From Candidatus Cryptobacteroides onthequi (GTDB lineage Bacteria > Bacteroidota > Bacteroidia > Bacteroidales > UBA932), in contig JAGHSA010000019.1 in the NCBI GenBank assembly GCA_018066125.1, positions 59,975 to 123,974 on the forward strand: a stretch of DNA of 64,000 nucleotides, read 5' to 3'. The translations under genes were made by a program, and so were the position numbers. The notes beneath the pieces are model-generated. The model was not told the DNA's origin. It searched no databases and saw only the letters and a program-made list of their open reading frames with translations. This document shows, in pieces, positions 26,924 to 36,920 of the stretch; the first letter of the stretch is position 1; each line of letters opens with the position of its first letter.

Positions 26924-28831
26924 CTACAGTGAAGCGATGTTCTTTTCGTTGAGAAGATCCTTGCCCTCGGCGGTGTAGGCGTAGTCGATGCGGTCTGCGT
27001 AAGCCTTCTCGACTTTGCCGCGCACGATCTTCATGGTACTGTTCACCAGACCGTTCTTCTCTGTGAATGCCTCAGGAAGCACTGCAATGGCTGCAGGGAG
27101 CCATCTCTCAGGGAACATGCCGGCATGCGAGCCACCCTTCTTGTATGAATCGACCTCAGCCTGAATCTTCTTGAGCATAAGCTCCTTCGCCTCGCGCGAG
27201 TCGATCTGGATGCCAGGATTCTCCTTCTGAACAGCCTCCTTGAGAGCGTCCTTGTTAGGAACCACCAGCACGATGGTGTAAGGGTTCATGTCATTGTGGA
27301 GGATGACCTGCTCGATATACTTCGAACCGTCAGTGAGCGAATCCTCAAATCCTTCAGGACTGTACTTCTCACCGTCTGCAGAGATGAGCAGAGACTTGAA
27401 ACGGCCGGTCACATAGAGATACTCGTCGTCGAGCATGTAGCCCATGTCTCCTGTATGGAGCCATCCGTCGACAACGGTCTGTGCGGTAGACTCAGGGTTC
27501 TTCCAGTATCCTGCCATCACATTCTCGCCGCGGATCACGATCTCACCGCGCTCACCCTTCGGCAGCTCCTTGCCCTCAGAGTCGCAGATCTTGATGTCCA
27601 TAGGCTTCACCACGCGGCCCGACGAACCGAAGATGGCGTGGCCCGGAGCATTGGCGCAGATGATAGGGGTAGCCTCTGAGAGGCCGTAGCCCTGGAACAT
27701 AGGCATGCCCACAGCGCAGAAGAAGCGCTGGAGTTCGATGTCGAGGAGCGCACCGCCGCCTACGAAGAACTTCATGCGTCCGCCGAAGTTCTCACGCACA
27801 GCCTTGAAGATGATCTTGTCGAAAAGGACCATCAGAGGCTTGCGCCAGCAGTCCTTGAGACCGCCCATGTTGTAGTATTCCTTGTTGTAAGCTATGGCAT
27901 TCTTCACCGCGAAGTTGAAGAGCTTCTCCACCACAGGGCCCTTGGCCTTGATGGCGGTCTCGATATTCTTCTTGAAGTTGCGGGCAAGTGCAGGAACCGA
28001 GAGCATCACGGCAGGACGGGTCTCCTTGATGGCCGTAGGCACATTGCGGAGCGTAGCGAGCGCATTCTTGCCCACAGGAACGGTAGCGATGCTTCCACCG
28101 TAGAGCATCATGGTGTAGAAGCCGGCCACATGCGCGAAGCAGTGGTCGAGAGGCAGGAGGATGAGCATGACGTCGCCCTCCGCAATCTGGATGACAGAGG
28201 AGCCCTGCTCCACGTTCGCGGTATAGTTGCGGTGGGTCAGGAGGATACCCTTTGGATCTGCCGTGGTACCTGAAGTATAGCTGATGTTGGCATAGTCGTC
28301 AGGTCCGACGGACTTGATGCGTGCCTCAAGCTCCTCCGGATGATCTTCAGCGAAACGGAGACCGATCTCATGGAGCTCTGCGATGCTCATCTCGTTTTCC
28401 TGAAGCTCTGCATCTCCGTCAAGCACGATGACCTTTTCCACCAGAGGGAGCTGGTCGACGATCTTGCGGATCTTAGGGAGCTGCTGGCCTGATACCACTA
28501 CGAACTTCGAATCAGAGTGCCTGATACGGAAAAGAAGGTCGTTGCTTTCCTCAAGCTTGGCTGAGAGAGGTACGTTGACACCGCCCGCATAGAGGATACC
28601 GAGCTCTGAGAGCACCCAGAGGTTCTTGCCCTCGGATAGGAGGGATGCCTTCTCACCCTTCTGGAGGCCCAGGGCCATGAAGCCGGCAGCATATACGCGG
28701 CTTTCATTCCTGACCTGGGTGTATGTGGTTTCTGTCCATGTGCCTCCGACCTTTTCCCTGAGGAAAACATGGTCAGGGAAGCGTCGTGTCTGGCGCTCGG
28801 CGAAGTCAATGATTGTGATTCTTTCTGACAT
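26924..28831 (-). CDS. Long-chain acyl-CoA synthetase (AMP-forming)
   Basis: Activates fatty acids to acyl-CoA through an acyl-AMP intermediate. The 635-residue protein has the AMP-binding signature YTSGTTADPKG near residue 188, the GYGLSEATP motif, and the TGDMGYMLDDEYLYVTGR/FK hinge region. No signal peptide; probably peripheral at the inner membrane. It is the third gene behind two deoxynucleoside kinases, with 31 bases to the nearer one. Chain-length preference cannot be read off. Confidence 0.93.
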   Translation of the reverse strand: MSERITIIDFAERQTRRFPDHVFLREKVGGTWTETTYTQVRNESRVYAAGFMALGLQKGEKASLLSEGKNLWVLSELGILYAGGVNVPLSAKLEESNDLLFRIRHSDSKFVVVSGQQLPKIRKIVDQLPLVEKVIVLDGDAELQENEMSIAELHEIGLRFAEDHPEELEARIKSVGPDDYANISYTSGTTADPKGILLTHRNYTANVEQGSSVIQIAEGDVMLILLPLDHCFAHVAGFYTMMLYGGSIATVPVGKNALATLRNVPTAIKETRPAVMLSVPALARNFKKNIETAIKAKGPVVEKLFNFAVKNAIAYNKEYYNMGGLKDCWRKPLMVLFDKIIFKAVRENFGGRMKFFVGGGALLDIELQRFFCAVGMPMFQGYGLSEATPIICANAPGHAIFGSSGRVVKPMDIKICDSEGKELPKGERGEIVIRGENVMAGYWKNPESTAQTVVDGWLHTGDMGYMLDDEYLYVTGRFKSLLISADGEKYSPEGFEDSLTDGSKYIEQVILHNDMNPYTIVLVVPNKDALKEAVQKENPGIQIDSREAKELMLKKIQAEVDSYKKGGSHAGMFPERWLPAAIAVLPEAFTEKNGLVNSTMKIVRGKVEKAYADRIDYAYTAEGKDLLNEKNIASL

Positions 28832-28862
28832 TGTATTCTTGTTATTGATAGTTTCTTATGGT

Positions 28863-29474
28863 TTAAAAGAGTCCGAAGAGCTTGGCGTCGATCATATCTG
28901 TGACCTTGGCGAAGTCTTCCGGCTTGTTGCCGAACTTGATGTTGTCGGCGTCGATGACGAGGAGATTGCCGTCATAGTCCTTGATCCAGTTCTCATACTT
29001 CTCATTGAGTCCGGTCAGATAGTCGATCCTTATGCTCTTCTCATACTCCCTTCCTCTCTTCTGGATCTGGGACACGAGGTTGGGAATCGAAGACTTCAGA
29101 TATATCAGGAGGTCCGGCTTCCCCACGAGGGAGATCATCAGGTCGAAAAGATCCGAATAGTTCTCGAAATCCCTGGTGCTCATCAGTCCCATATCATGGA
29201 GGTTCGGAGCAAAGATGCGGGCATCCTCAAATATGGTCCTGTCCTGGACCACCACGTCCTCATGCCTCGATATCTCCACCACGTCCTTGAACCTCTTGTT
29301 GAGGAAGTAGATCTGGAGATTGAAAGACCATCTCTCCATATCCTCATAGAAGTCCGAAAGATAAGGATTGAAATCCACCGGCTCAAACTTCGGTGTCCAT
29401 CCGTAATGGCTTGCAAGCATCTTGGTCAGAGTGGTCTTGCCGCTGCCGATATTTCCTGCGATTGCGATATGCAT
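28863..29474 (-). CDS. Deoxynucleoside kinase 1
   Basis: Salvage kinase of the dCK/dGK family, phosphorylating deoxynucleosides with ATP. The 203-residue protein has the P-loop GNIGSGKTT at residues 7-15, the DRTIFEDARIF motif with the family's Asp-Arg, and a LID region QKRGREYE. It is a close paralogue of the gene just upstream, with 23 bases between them, so they may form a heterodimer with split base specificity as in lactobacilli; that is inference. Confidence 0.92.
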   Translation of the reverse strand: MHIAIAGNIGSGKTTLTKMLASHYGWTPKFEPVDFNPYLSDFYEDMERWSFNLQIYFLNKRFKDVVEISRHEDVVVQDRTIFEDARIFAPNLHDMGLMSTRDFENYSDLFDLMISLVGKPDLLIYLKSSIPNLVSQIQKRGREYEKSIRIDYLTGLNEKYENWIKDYDGNLLVIDADNIKFGNKPEDFAKVTDMIDAKLFGLF

Positions 29475-29497
29475 GGCTTATATCTGTTTATTGTTTT

Positions 29498-30112
29498 CTA
29501 CTGAAAAAGGCCGTATAGCTCAGCATCTATCTTGTCTGTGATCGACGCGAAATCCTCCGGGTTGTTCTGGAAATCAAGATTGTCGGCGTCTATGACAAGA
29601 AGTCTTGACTTGTAGTCTCCTATCCACGCCTCGTACCTCTCGTTGAGACCCGCGAGGTAGTCCAGACTGATGGTCTGCTCGTAGTCTCGGCCCCTCTTCT
29701 GGATCTGGGACACGAGATGCGGAACCGAGGATCTGAGGTAGATGAGCAGATCGGGAGCCTTGACCATGGACATCATGAGCTCGAAGAGCTGCATGTATGT
29801 GTCGAAATCCCTGTCTGAAAGGTTGCCCATGGCACGGTTGTTTGCCACAAAGATATAGACTCCCTCGAAGAGGGTCCTGTCCTGGATGATCACATCCTTG
29901 GACTTTGCGATCTCGAGCACGTCCTTGAACCTCTGGGCGAGAAAGTAGGTCTCGAGATTGTAAGACCAGCGGGGGATGTCCTTGTAGTAGTCCTCCAGGT
30001 AAGGATTGTATGTGACGGCCTCGTACTTCGGCGTCCAGCCATAATGCTCAGCGAGCATCCTGGTGAGAGTGGTCTTGCCGCAGCCGATATTGCCGGCGAT
30101 TCCTATATGCAT
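29498..30112 (-). CDS. Deoxynucleoside kinase 2
   Basis: Second dCK/dGK-family kinase, 204 residues from the ATG at 30112 (MHIGIAGNIGCGKTT). The longer open frame to 30178 has no leader signal and runs through the promoter box, so it is rejected. Motifs match the neighbour: GCGKTT P-loop, DRTLFEGVYIF, QKRGRDYEQ. By eye well over half of the residues are identical to kinase 1, a local tandem duplication. First gene of the run that ends with the acyl-CoA synthetase. Confidence 0.92.
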   Translation of the reverse strand: MHIGIAGNIGCGKTTLTRMLAEHYGWTPKYEAVTYNPYLEDYYKDIPRWSYNLETYFLAQRFKDVLEIAKSKDVIIQDRTLFEGVYIFVANNRAMGNLSDRDFDTYMQLFELMMSMVKAPDLLIYLRSSVPHLVSQIQKRGRDYEQTISLDYLAGLNERYEAWIGDYKSRLLVIDADNLDFQNNPEDFASITDKIDAELYGLFQ

Positions 30113-30135
30113 ATGGGTCGGTTCAGTGTTTCTTG

Positions 30136-30143
30136 CAAAAATA
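30136..30143 (-). promoter_or_regulatory. -7 box of the deoxynucleoside kinase operon
   Basis: The minus strand reads TATTTTTG, 23 bases before the ATG at 30112. It is back to back with the box at 30158-30165 on the other strand. Confidence 0.5.
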
Positions 30144-30157
30144 ACAAAAATCTGTCG

Positions 30158-30165
30158 TATTTTTG
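30158..30165 (+). promoter_or_regulatory. -7 box of the metallo-hydrolase gene
   Basis: TATTTTTG matches the TAnnTTTG consensus and lies 23 bases before the ATG at 30189. A TTG at 30133-30135 is 22 bases upstream, one base outside the usual spacing. Confidence 0.5.
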
Positions 30166-30188
30166 TATTGTCACGCATACATCAGAAA

Positions 30189-30884
30189 ATGAACATCAGG
30201 CACTTCACATTCAATCCGTATCAGGAAAATTCCATACTCATCTGGGATGATTCACTCACCGGGGTGATCATCGATCCGGGATGCTGCGACAGCAGCGAAC
30301 TGGAGCAGCTCAAGAGCTTCGTGGCAGACAAGGGCATCAAGCCTGCAGCCATACTGCTCACCCATGCCCATTTCGACCATATCTATGGAGTGAAGGGCTG
30401 CGTGGAGGCATACGGCGCACCTGTGTATATGCATCCAGATGACAAGGTCATGAAGGACAACGCGGCGGCTCTCGCACTCCGTTCCTTCATGCCTGCGCCT
30501 GACTGCTCCTGGGACACCGTGGACATCTGCGATGACCAGACTCTCACATTCGGCAGCATGACCCTGAAGGTCATCACCACTCCAGGGCACTCTCCCGGCT
30601 CGGTCTGCTACCTCTGCGCGGAAAGCGGGGACCTGTTCTGCGGCGACACCCTTTTCGCCGGCACCATAGGCCGAACAGACCTCCCGGGAGGCGACTACGA
30701 CCATGAGATCGTGTCCATCATGGACAAGATCATGGGGCTGGACGGAGACGTGGACATTCATCCGGGTCACGGAGGCATGAGCAATATCGGCCACGAGCGC
30801 ACCCACAATCCTTTCCTCCAGCCGTTCAACGAGAAGGATGAAGACTCCGGAGAGGTCGAGGGCATAGAGATTTCCGGGTTCTAA
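30189..30884 (+). CDS. Metallo-beta-lactamase-fold hydrolase
   Basis: A 231-residue cytoplasmic hydrolase of the glyoxalase II-like branch. The zinc-binding signature THAHFDH is near residue 60, further ligands are in TTPGHSPGS and FCGDTLF, and the last histidine in IHPGHGG. It could act on thioesters such as hydroxyacyl-thiols. The ATG at 30189 is preferred to upstream starts because the promoter box lies between. It is followed by uvrA in the same direction. Confidence 0.88.
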   Translation: MNIRHFTFNPYQENSILIWDDSLTGVIIDPGCCDSSELEQLKSFVADKGIKPAAILLTHAHFDHIYGVKGCVEAYGAPVYMHPDDKVMKDNAAALALRSFMPAPDCSWDTVDICDDQTLTFGSMTLKVITTPGHSPGSVCYLCAESGDLFCGDTLFAGTIGRTDLPGGDYDHEIVSIMDKIMGLDGDVDIHPGHGGMSNIGHERTHNPFLQPFNEKDEDSGEVEGIEISGF

Positions 30885-30899
30885 ATCCTGAGGATTTGC

Positions 30900-30907
30900 T
30901 ATCTTTG
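30900..30907 (+). promoter_or_regulatory. -7 box of uvrA
   Basis: TATCTTTG, a full match to TAnnTTTG, lies 20 bases before the ATG at 30928. No good -33 element was seen. Confidence 0.5.
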
Positions 30908-30927
30908 CGGACTTGACTCATCACAGG

Positions 30928-33702
30928 ATGACTGACCAGAAGGAATACAAGGACAACATAGAGATCAGAGGGGCGCGTGCGCACAACCTCAAGGGCATAG
31001 ACGTGGACATCCCGCGCGGGAAGTTCGTCGTCGTCACCGGTCTCAGCGGCAGCGGCAAGTCTTCGCTGGCATTCGACACCATCTATGCCGAAGGGCAGAG
31101 GCGCTACATGAACACCCTCTCCCCTTATGCAAAGCACTTCATGGGCATACTCGAGAAGCCTCAGGTGGAGAGCATCGAGGGACTGAGCCCCATCATCGCC
31201 ATCGAGCAGAAGACCACGGGCAACAACCCGCGTTCCACCGTCGGCACCATCACCGAGATATACGATTTCCTGAGACTCCTTTTCGCCAGGGCGTCAAGGG
31301 CATACTCACCTGTGAGCGGGGAGGAGATGGTACGCTACAATGACGACCAGATCGTCTCCATGATCATGGACAGCTACCACGGACGCAAGTGCCTGCTTCT
31401 CGCGCCGCTCGTCAGAGGCCGCAAGGGACACTACCGCGAGCTGTTCGAGCAGCTGCGCAAGAAAGGATACACACAGGTGCGCGTAGACGGAGAGATCGAA
31501 GATCTGGGGCCGCTCGACGCACTGGACAGATACAAGGGCCACTTCATCGAGCTTGTCGTGGACAGGCTCAAGCCTGGAGACGGTGACGAGAGGCGCATCC
31601 GCAACTCCGTGATGACCGCCCTCACCATGGGCAAGGGCTCTGTAGCCATCATGGACATGGAAACCCGCGAGCTGCGTCACTATTCCAAGCATTTCGTGGA
31701 TCCGGCCAACGGCATATCCCTGCAGGAACCGGCACCTCATACATTTTCGTTCAACTCCCCGGAAGGCTACTGTCCCCACTGCAAGGGACTCGGCATGATT
31801 GTGGACGTCAACATCGACACCATAGTGCCGGACCGGAGCCTGAGCATCGCACAGGGAGGCATCGTCCCTCTGGGCAAGGTGCGCGAAACCCGCAAGTTCG
31901 ACATCATCCGCGCCATAGCGCGCAAATACGGATTCTCCCTCTACGACCCCATCGAGGACATCCCCGAGAGCGCCCTCACCCTTATCGTCTACGGCTCGGA
32001 TGAGCTCTTCCGCATAGGTGACGGGGCTTCAGCCGAGATGACCGCATTCCCGGGAGTGGTGGATGACATCGACGACAAGATCGTGTGCCCGGTATGCCAC
32101 GGCACCAGACTCAAGGAAGAGACAGGCTACTTCAAGATAGACGGAAAGGACATCTCCGCTGTCGCCGCAATGGAGATCAGCGACCTCGCCGCATGGCTCA
32201 GGGACCTCCCTGAAAAGTTCAGCGGCAAGGAGAACACCATCGCCCGCGACATCCTCAAGGAGCTCACCGAAAGGGTGCAGTTCCTGCTCGATGTCGGACT
32301 GGAATACCTCTCACTCGACCGTCCTACCGGATCGCTTTCGGGCGGCGAGAGCCAGCGCATCAGGCTGGCGACACAGATAGGTTCGAAACTGGTCAACGTG
32401 CTCTACATACTCGACGAGCCGAGCATCGGACTCCACCAGAGGGACAACCGCAAGCTCATATCGTCGTTGAAGAAGCTCCGCGACGAGGGCAACTCCGTCA
32501 TCGTGGTGGAACACGATGCGGAGACCATGAACTCGGCGGACTGGATCGTGGATGTGGGCCCGGGAGCGGGAGCTCACGGAGGTGAGATATGCTACAACGG
32601 CCCGGCACCCGCACAGGGGCTGGACGTGACCTGCGCCGACTCCGTCACCATGGAATACCTCAGCGGGCGCAAGAGCATTGCGGTGCCGCAGACCAGACGC
32701 TCCGGCAATGGAAAGGTCCTCGGTATCAGAGGCGCCAGCGGCAACAATCTCAAGCATGTCGATGCGGATTTCCCTCTCGGCATGTTCATCGGCATCAGCG
32801 GTGTCAGCGGCAGCGGCAAGTCGACACTGATCAACGAGACCCTCATGCCTATCCTGAAAAACAGGTTCTACCACGCCAAGATGCGTCCTCTCCCGTATGA
32901 GGACATCGTGGGCGCAGAAGGCATTGACAAGCTCATCGAGATAGACCAGAGCCCTATCGGACGCACACCGAGATCCAATCCGGCCACCTTCACGGGCGTG
33001 TTCAACGACATCCGCGCGCTTTTCGAGGATACCCAGGATGCAAAGGTCAGGGGCTTCAAGGCGGGACGCTTCTCCTTCAATGTGGCAGGCGGCCGCTGCG
33101 AGGAGTGCAAGGGCGCGGGCATCAAGGTCATCGAGATGAACTTCCTCCCGTCAGTGAATGTAGTATGCGACGAGTGCCGCGGACTTCGCTACAAGGAGGA
33201 CACCCTCGCCGTGCGATACAAAGGCAAGAACATCAACGATGTGCTCGAGATGCCGATCAGCGAGGCGTACGAGTTTTTCAAGAGCATACCGAAGATCTCC
33301 CAGAAGCTCAAGGCCATGGTCGATGTCGGACTGGGATATGTCCATCTGGGACAGTCGGCGGTGACCCTCTCCGGCGGTGAGAGCCAGCGCATGAAACTCG
33401 CGGCGGAGCTGTTCCGCAGCGCGACAGGCAACACCCTCTACATCCTCGACGAGCCTACAACCGGTCTCCATTTCGAGGACATCAAAATACTGCTGAATGT
33501 ACTCCAGCAGCTGGTGGACCAGGGGAACACCGTCATCATCATCGAGCACAACCTGGACGTCCTCAAGTCAGTGGACTAGCTCATCGACATGGGCCCGGAG
33601 GGCGGCGCCAGAGGAGGCCGCATAGTCGCGCAGGGCACACCTGAGCAGCTTGCCGACGACCCGGACTCCGTGACAGGAAAATACATCAAGGAAATATTAT
33701 AG
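30928..33702 (+). pseudogene. uvrA: Excinuclease ABC subunit A with in-frame amber codon
   Basis: Damage-recognition ATPase of nucleotide excision repair. The frame runs from ATG 30928 to a TAG at 33577-33579 (883 residues), then continues in the same frame for 40 sense codons ([20 protein letters not shown] and onward) to a second TAG at 33700-33702. In UvrA proteins the position of the first TAG is a conserved Trp (consensus D-W-I/L-I-D-x-G-P-E-G-G), so a single TGG to TAG change explains it. All else is intact: Walker A GLSGSGKSS (38-46), zinc modules CPHC, CPVC, CEEC...CDEC, and both LSGGES signatures. The short product would lack the conserved GPEGG segment. Sequencing error, a real nonsense mutation or readthrough are all open; the intact flanks suggest it is very recent or an error. 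Confidence 0.85.
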
Positions 33703-33712
33703 CACTGTAGAA

Positions 33713-34705
33713 ATGACAAAGATTGAAAGCGCAAGACAGGAATATTACGAGTGGTGCAAAGCCATAGGAATCGAGTCCACAGCGGCTCTCAATGAGGCTC
33801 TGAACGCCGGCAAGGGCATCGAGCTCATCAACCTCTGCGAGGCCAGGCAGGAGCGCAAGTACGCCGCTCTGGCCAGCAAGATCTATCTCAAGCGCCAGAC
33901 CGCCAGGATCGTGATGCTCGCAGGACCTTCATCCAGCGGCAAGACCTCATCATCTCTGCGCATCGCGCTGCAGTGCAAGGCTCTCGGCCTCAATCCAAAG
34001 GTCATCGAGCTCGACAACTATTTCGTGAACCGCGACCAGACCCCTCTCGACGCCAACGGCCAGCTGGACTTCGAGTGCCTCGGGGCCATGGATGTGGAGT
34101 TCCTCAACACCCAGCTCAACCAACTCCTTGCAGGAGAGGAGATAGAGGTGCCTACCTATGACTTCAAGGCAGGAAAGAGAGTATTCAAGGGCAACACTCT
34201 CAAACTGGAGGCAAACGACATACTCCTGATGGAAGGCATACATGCGCTGAATCCCGACCTCACACCGGGCGTCAACCAGGAGAGCATCTTCAAGGTGTAC
34301 GTGTCTGCACTCAACACCCTCTTCATCAACGAGACAATGAAGAACTCCCCTGCCGACAAGCGTCTTCTCAGGCGCATCGTCAGGGACAACAGGACGCGCG
34401 GCATGAGCCCTGAGGACAGCATTCTCAGATGGCCGAGCGTACGCAGGGGCGAAAGGAAGAACATCTTCCCGTACGAAGAGAACGCCGACGTCGTGTTCAC
34501 CTCATCCATGCTCTACGACCTTCCGCTGCTCAAGTACTATGCAGAGCCTCTTCTCTGCGGCATCGCGGAGTCGTCCCCTGCCTACGAGAAGGCGCAGAAG
34601 CTGCTTGAGGTACTCAGCCACATCGTGGCGCTCAAGCCTGCAGAGATCGCAGCCGTACCTCCGACTTCGATCATGCGTGAGTTCATCGGAGGCCAGACAC
34701 TTTAG
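33713..34705 (+). CDS. Uridine kinase-like nucleoside kinase
   Basis: A 330-residue P-loop kinase of the phosphoribulokinase/uridine kinase family. The P-loop reads AGPSSSGKTSSS (about 70-81), followed by ELDNYFVNRDQTP, the DFECLGAMD acceptor-site motif, and MEGIHALNP. The N-terminal ~65 residues are helical and family-specific. In many Bacteroidetes the same enzyme is ~550 residues with a TGS-type N-terminal half; here that half is absent. It starts ten bases after the uvrA end. Substrate is likely a pyrimidine nucleoside, not certain. Confidence 0.85.
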   Translation: MTKIESARQEYYEWCKAIGIESTAALNEALNAGKGIELINLCEARQERKYAALASKIYLKRQTARIVMLAGPSSSGKTSSSLRIALQCKALGLNPKVIELDNYFVNRDQTPLDANGQLDFECLGAMDVEFLNTQLNQLLAGEEIEVPTYDFKAGKRVFKGNTLKLEANDILLMEGIHALNPDLTPGVNQESIFKVYVSALNTLFINETMKNSPADKRLLRRIVRDNRTRGMSPEDSILRWPSVRRGERKNIFPYEENADVVFTSSMLYDLPLLKYYAEPLLCGIAESSPAYEKAQKLLEVLSHIVALKPAEIAAVPPTSIMREFIGGQTL

Positions 34706-34717
34706 CTCCGGTACATC

Positions 34718-35566
34718 ATGTGGATCTGGCTCGCCGTCGGTTCGGCATTCATGCTCGGCCTCTATGATGTGGCCAAGAAACAGTCGCTCAAGCGCAACGG
34801 CACCCTCACCGTCCTGATGCTGGCGACCGGCCTCTCAGCACTGTTCCTCTGCCCATGGCTGTCACACGGCACCCTGCAGCAGCACATGTTCCTGTGGCTG
34901 AAGACCCTTCTGGTCACCGCATCGTGGATCTCCGGAATGGAGGCACTCAAGCTGCTCCCCATCACCATAGCGAGCCCCATCAAGGCATCGAGGCCTGTGT
35001 TCGTGCTCCTCTTCTCCGTACTCCTCTTCGGAGAGAGACTCAATGCATGGCAGTGGACGGGCAGTATCATGGCTATCGTGGCGCTCTATATGCTCAGCCT
35101 CTCCAGCAAGAAGGAGGGCATAGTCTTCACGCGCAACCGCGGTATCGCATACATGGCCATCTCCGTCATCACCGGTGTGGCCAGCGCGCTCTATGACAAG
35201 CACATCATGAAGGTGCTGGAGCCGCTGTTCGTGCAGAGCTGGACCAACCTCTACATCACCCTCTTTCTCATGGCCATCATGGCTGTGAGGGGAATGATGG
35301 GCAAGCGCGAGAGCAGGCCGTTCCAGTGGGACTGGACCATACTGCTGATCGCGGTGTTCATCACCGTAGCGGACGCGCTCTACTTCTTCTCCCTCAAGGA
35401 CGAAGGCGCCCTTCTCGCGATCATCTCCATGATCCGACGCAGCTCCGTCATTGTGACCTTCGCCCTCGGCGCTCTCCTCTTCAAGGAGGGCAATCTCAAA
35501 GCGAAAGCCATCGATCTGAGCATCATGCTCATCTCGATGGCCATCATAGTTTTCGGATCGCGCTGA
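34718..35566 (+). CDS. EamA/DMT family transporter
   Basis: A 282-residue inner-membrane protein with about ten hydrophobic segments in two EamA repeats (first about 1-130, second about 145-280). The PIKASRPVFVLLFSVLLFGERLN and RRSSVIVTFALGALLFKEGN segments are the typical ends of each repeat. Members export or import small metabolites; substrate unknown. It follows the nucleoside kinase by 12 bases. Confidence 0.88.
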   Translation: MWIWLAVGSAFMLGLYDVAKKQSLKRNGTLTVLMLATGLSALFLCPWLSHGTLQQHMFLWLKTLLVTASWISGMEALKLLPITIASPIKASRPVFVLLFSVLLFGERLNAWQWTGSIMAIVALYMLSLSSKKEGIVFTRNRGIAYMAISVITGVASALYDKHIMKVLEPLFVQSWTNLYITLFLMAIMAVRGMMGKRESRPFQWDWTILLIAVFITVADALYFFSLKDEGALLAIISMIRRSSVIVTFALGALLFKEGNLKAKAIDLSIMLISMAIIVFGSR

Positions 35567-35570
35567 TTCC

Positions 35571-36920
35571 TTATTCTCCCTTCTTGGAACCTATCACCAT
35601 CGACAGTCCGAATTTCGCCACTGTCGAGATAGGATTTACAGGCAGATACTGGGCAGTCATCTGTGTGAAGATGCCGTCTATGCCGGTGAAGATATTGACC
35701 GGGCCGAGCTTGAGGTTCATCGCAGCTCCTGTAGAGAAACCGCAGCTGGATATTCCCGCAGATCCGGCGATGCTGAACATGCGGCCTGGGGTGAAGGTGA
35801 CACCGGCGCGGAAATCATTGTATCTGGCAACAGTGCTGCCGATACGGGTCGAATAAAGTGCTCCGACTGAAAGGGACTGCGCGAACGGGAGTCTGTAGCG
35901 CACGCCTATATTGGCCTGGGCATTGAGCATGGAAAGATAACTGCCGCCGCTCTGCTCATACTTGAAATGGAAGAGCTCCATTATGTCATCAGCCACCTCA
36001 TCAGAACTCTCGAATGTATTGCTTCCCATGGTGCCGCTCATGTTGCGCTTCCATGCGATGAAGCCGAGGTCGGTGAGGCCGGCACTTACAGAAAGGCCCT
36101 CGAAAGGTGTGACAACGACGCCCAGATCTGCCGCAAGGCCGAAGCCTGCAGGCTTGAAGTGGAATTCGTCATCCGAAATGACATCGTCCAGGTCTATGTT
36201 GCCGTATTCATCCTCATGGAACTGTACATATGGCACTGATGCCCGTATGGAACCGGCGCCTTCCACCACAGTGTCGTCTCCCCTGTTGTCGATAGACATC
36301 CTGTCCACATCGAGGTGTGCATCTGCCAGACCCATAAGGCCCTTGAGAGAGACGCCCACAGTGATCAGGTCGCTTATCTTCCTCGACTGGCTGACAGCAA
36401 GCTCGGCGTAGTTTCTGGAGAAGAAAGAGATACCGCTCATGTTATAGAGATCGGACTCTCCCTCTTCCTTGAGACATTCAAATACTGACTTGGGCACAGT
36501 GACACCGTTGCTTGACTTGACATTGAGTTTCACCGTGGTGAAGACCCCGTCGGTCTGGCCACGGAATCCGAAGCCGAGAATGTTCTCAGAGAGGTCGGCG
36601 TTGAGCTTTGTCATGGATGGAAGACCGCCGAGGAAAGTGGCTGCGGAGATGTTCTCATTGAGTCCTGTCACAAGTTCTCCGTCAAATGGAAAGAACAAGG
36701 ATGACACACCCACGCTTGAATTTGCCCTGAGGCCTATGTCGCCTACGGCAGCCCCCAGGAAGAATCTCGTACGCTCCGGCTGGAGAGCCGGATTGATGCT
36801 GGATCCGTAGATGTTGTAATCCAGGAAGTATCCTGTCTTGAGTTCCTGTCCCTGAGCTGAAGGCACGAGGGAAAAGAACAAAGCTGTGGCCGAGGCCACA
36901 GCTATGCATATCCTGTTCAT
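35571..36920 (-). CDS. DUF5723 family protein, likely outer-membrane
   Basis: A 449-residue exported protein with a signal peptide (cleavage near AQG-QEL). The sequence has alternating hydrophobic and polar residues in short strands, glycine turns and no internal membrane helices, consistent with a beta-barrel. It resembles the Bacteroidetes DUF5723 family (motif YNIYGSSINPALQPER near the start). Its ATG shares one base with the stop of the DUF1080 gene, so translation is coupled. Function unknown; family name is from pattern recall and moderately sure. Confidence 0.72.
   Translation of the reverse strand: MNRICIAVASATALFFSLVPSAQGQELKTGYFLDYNIYGSSINPALQPERTRFFLGAAVGDIGLRANSSVGVSSLFFPFDGELVTGLNENISAATFLGGLPSMTKLNADLSENILGFGFRGQTDGVFTTVKLNVKSSNGVTVPKSVFECLKEEGESDLYNMSGISFFSRNYAELAVSQSRKISDLITVGVSLKGLMGLADAHLDVDRMSIDNRGDDTVVEGAGSIRASVPYVQFHEDEYGNIDLDDVISDDEFHFKPAGFGLAADLGVVVTPFEGLSVSAGLTDLGFIAWKRNMSGTMGSNTFESSDEVADDIMELFHFKYEQSGGSYLSMLNAQANIGVRYRLPFAQSLSVGALYSTRIGSTVARYNDFRAGVTFTPGRMFSIAGSAGISSCGFSTGAAMNLKLGPVNIFTGIDGIFTQMTAQYLPVNPISTVAKFGLSMVIGSKKGE

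Noticed and set aside
29498-30178. N-terminal extension of deoxynucleoside kinase 2
   Set aside because: The added residues run through the promoter box, and the paralogue starts exactly at the equivalent MHI residue.
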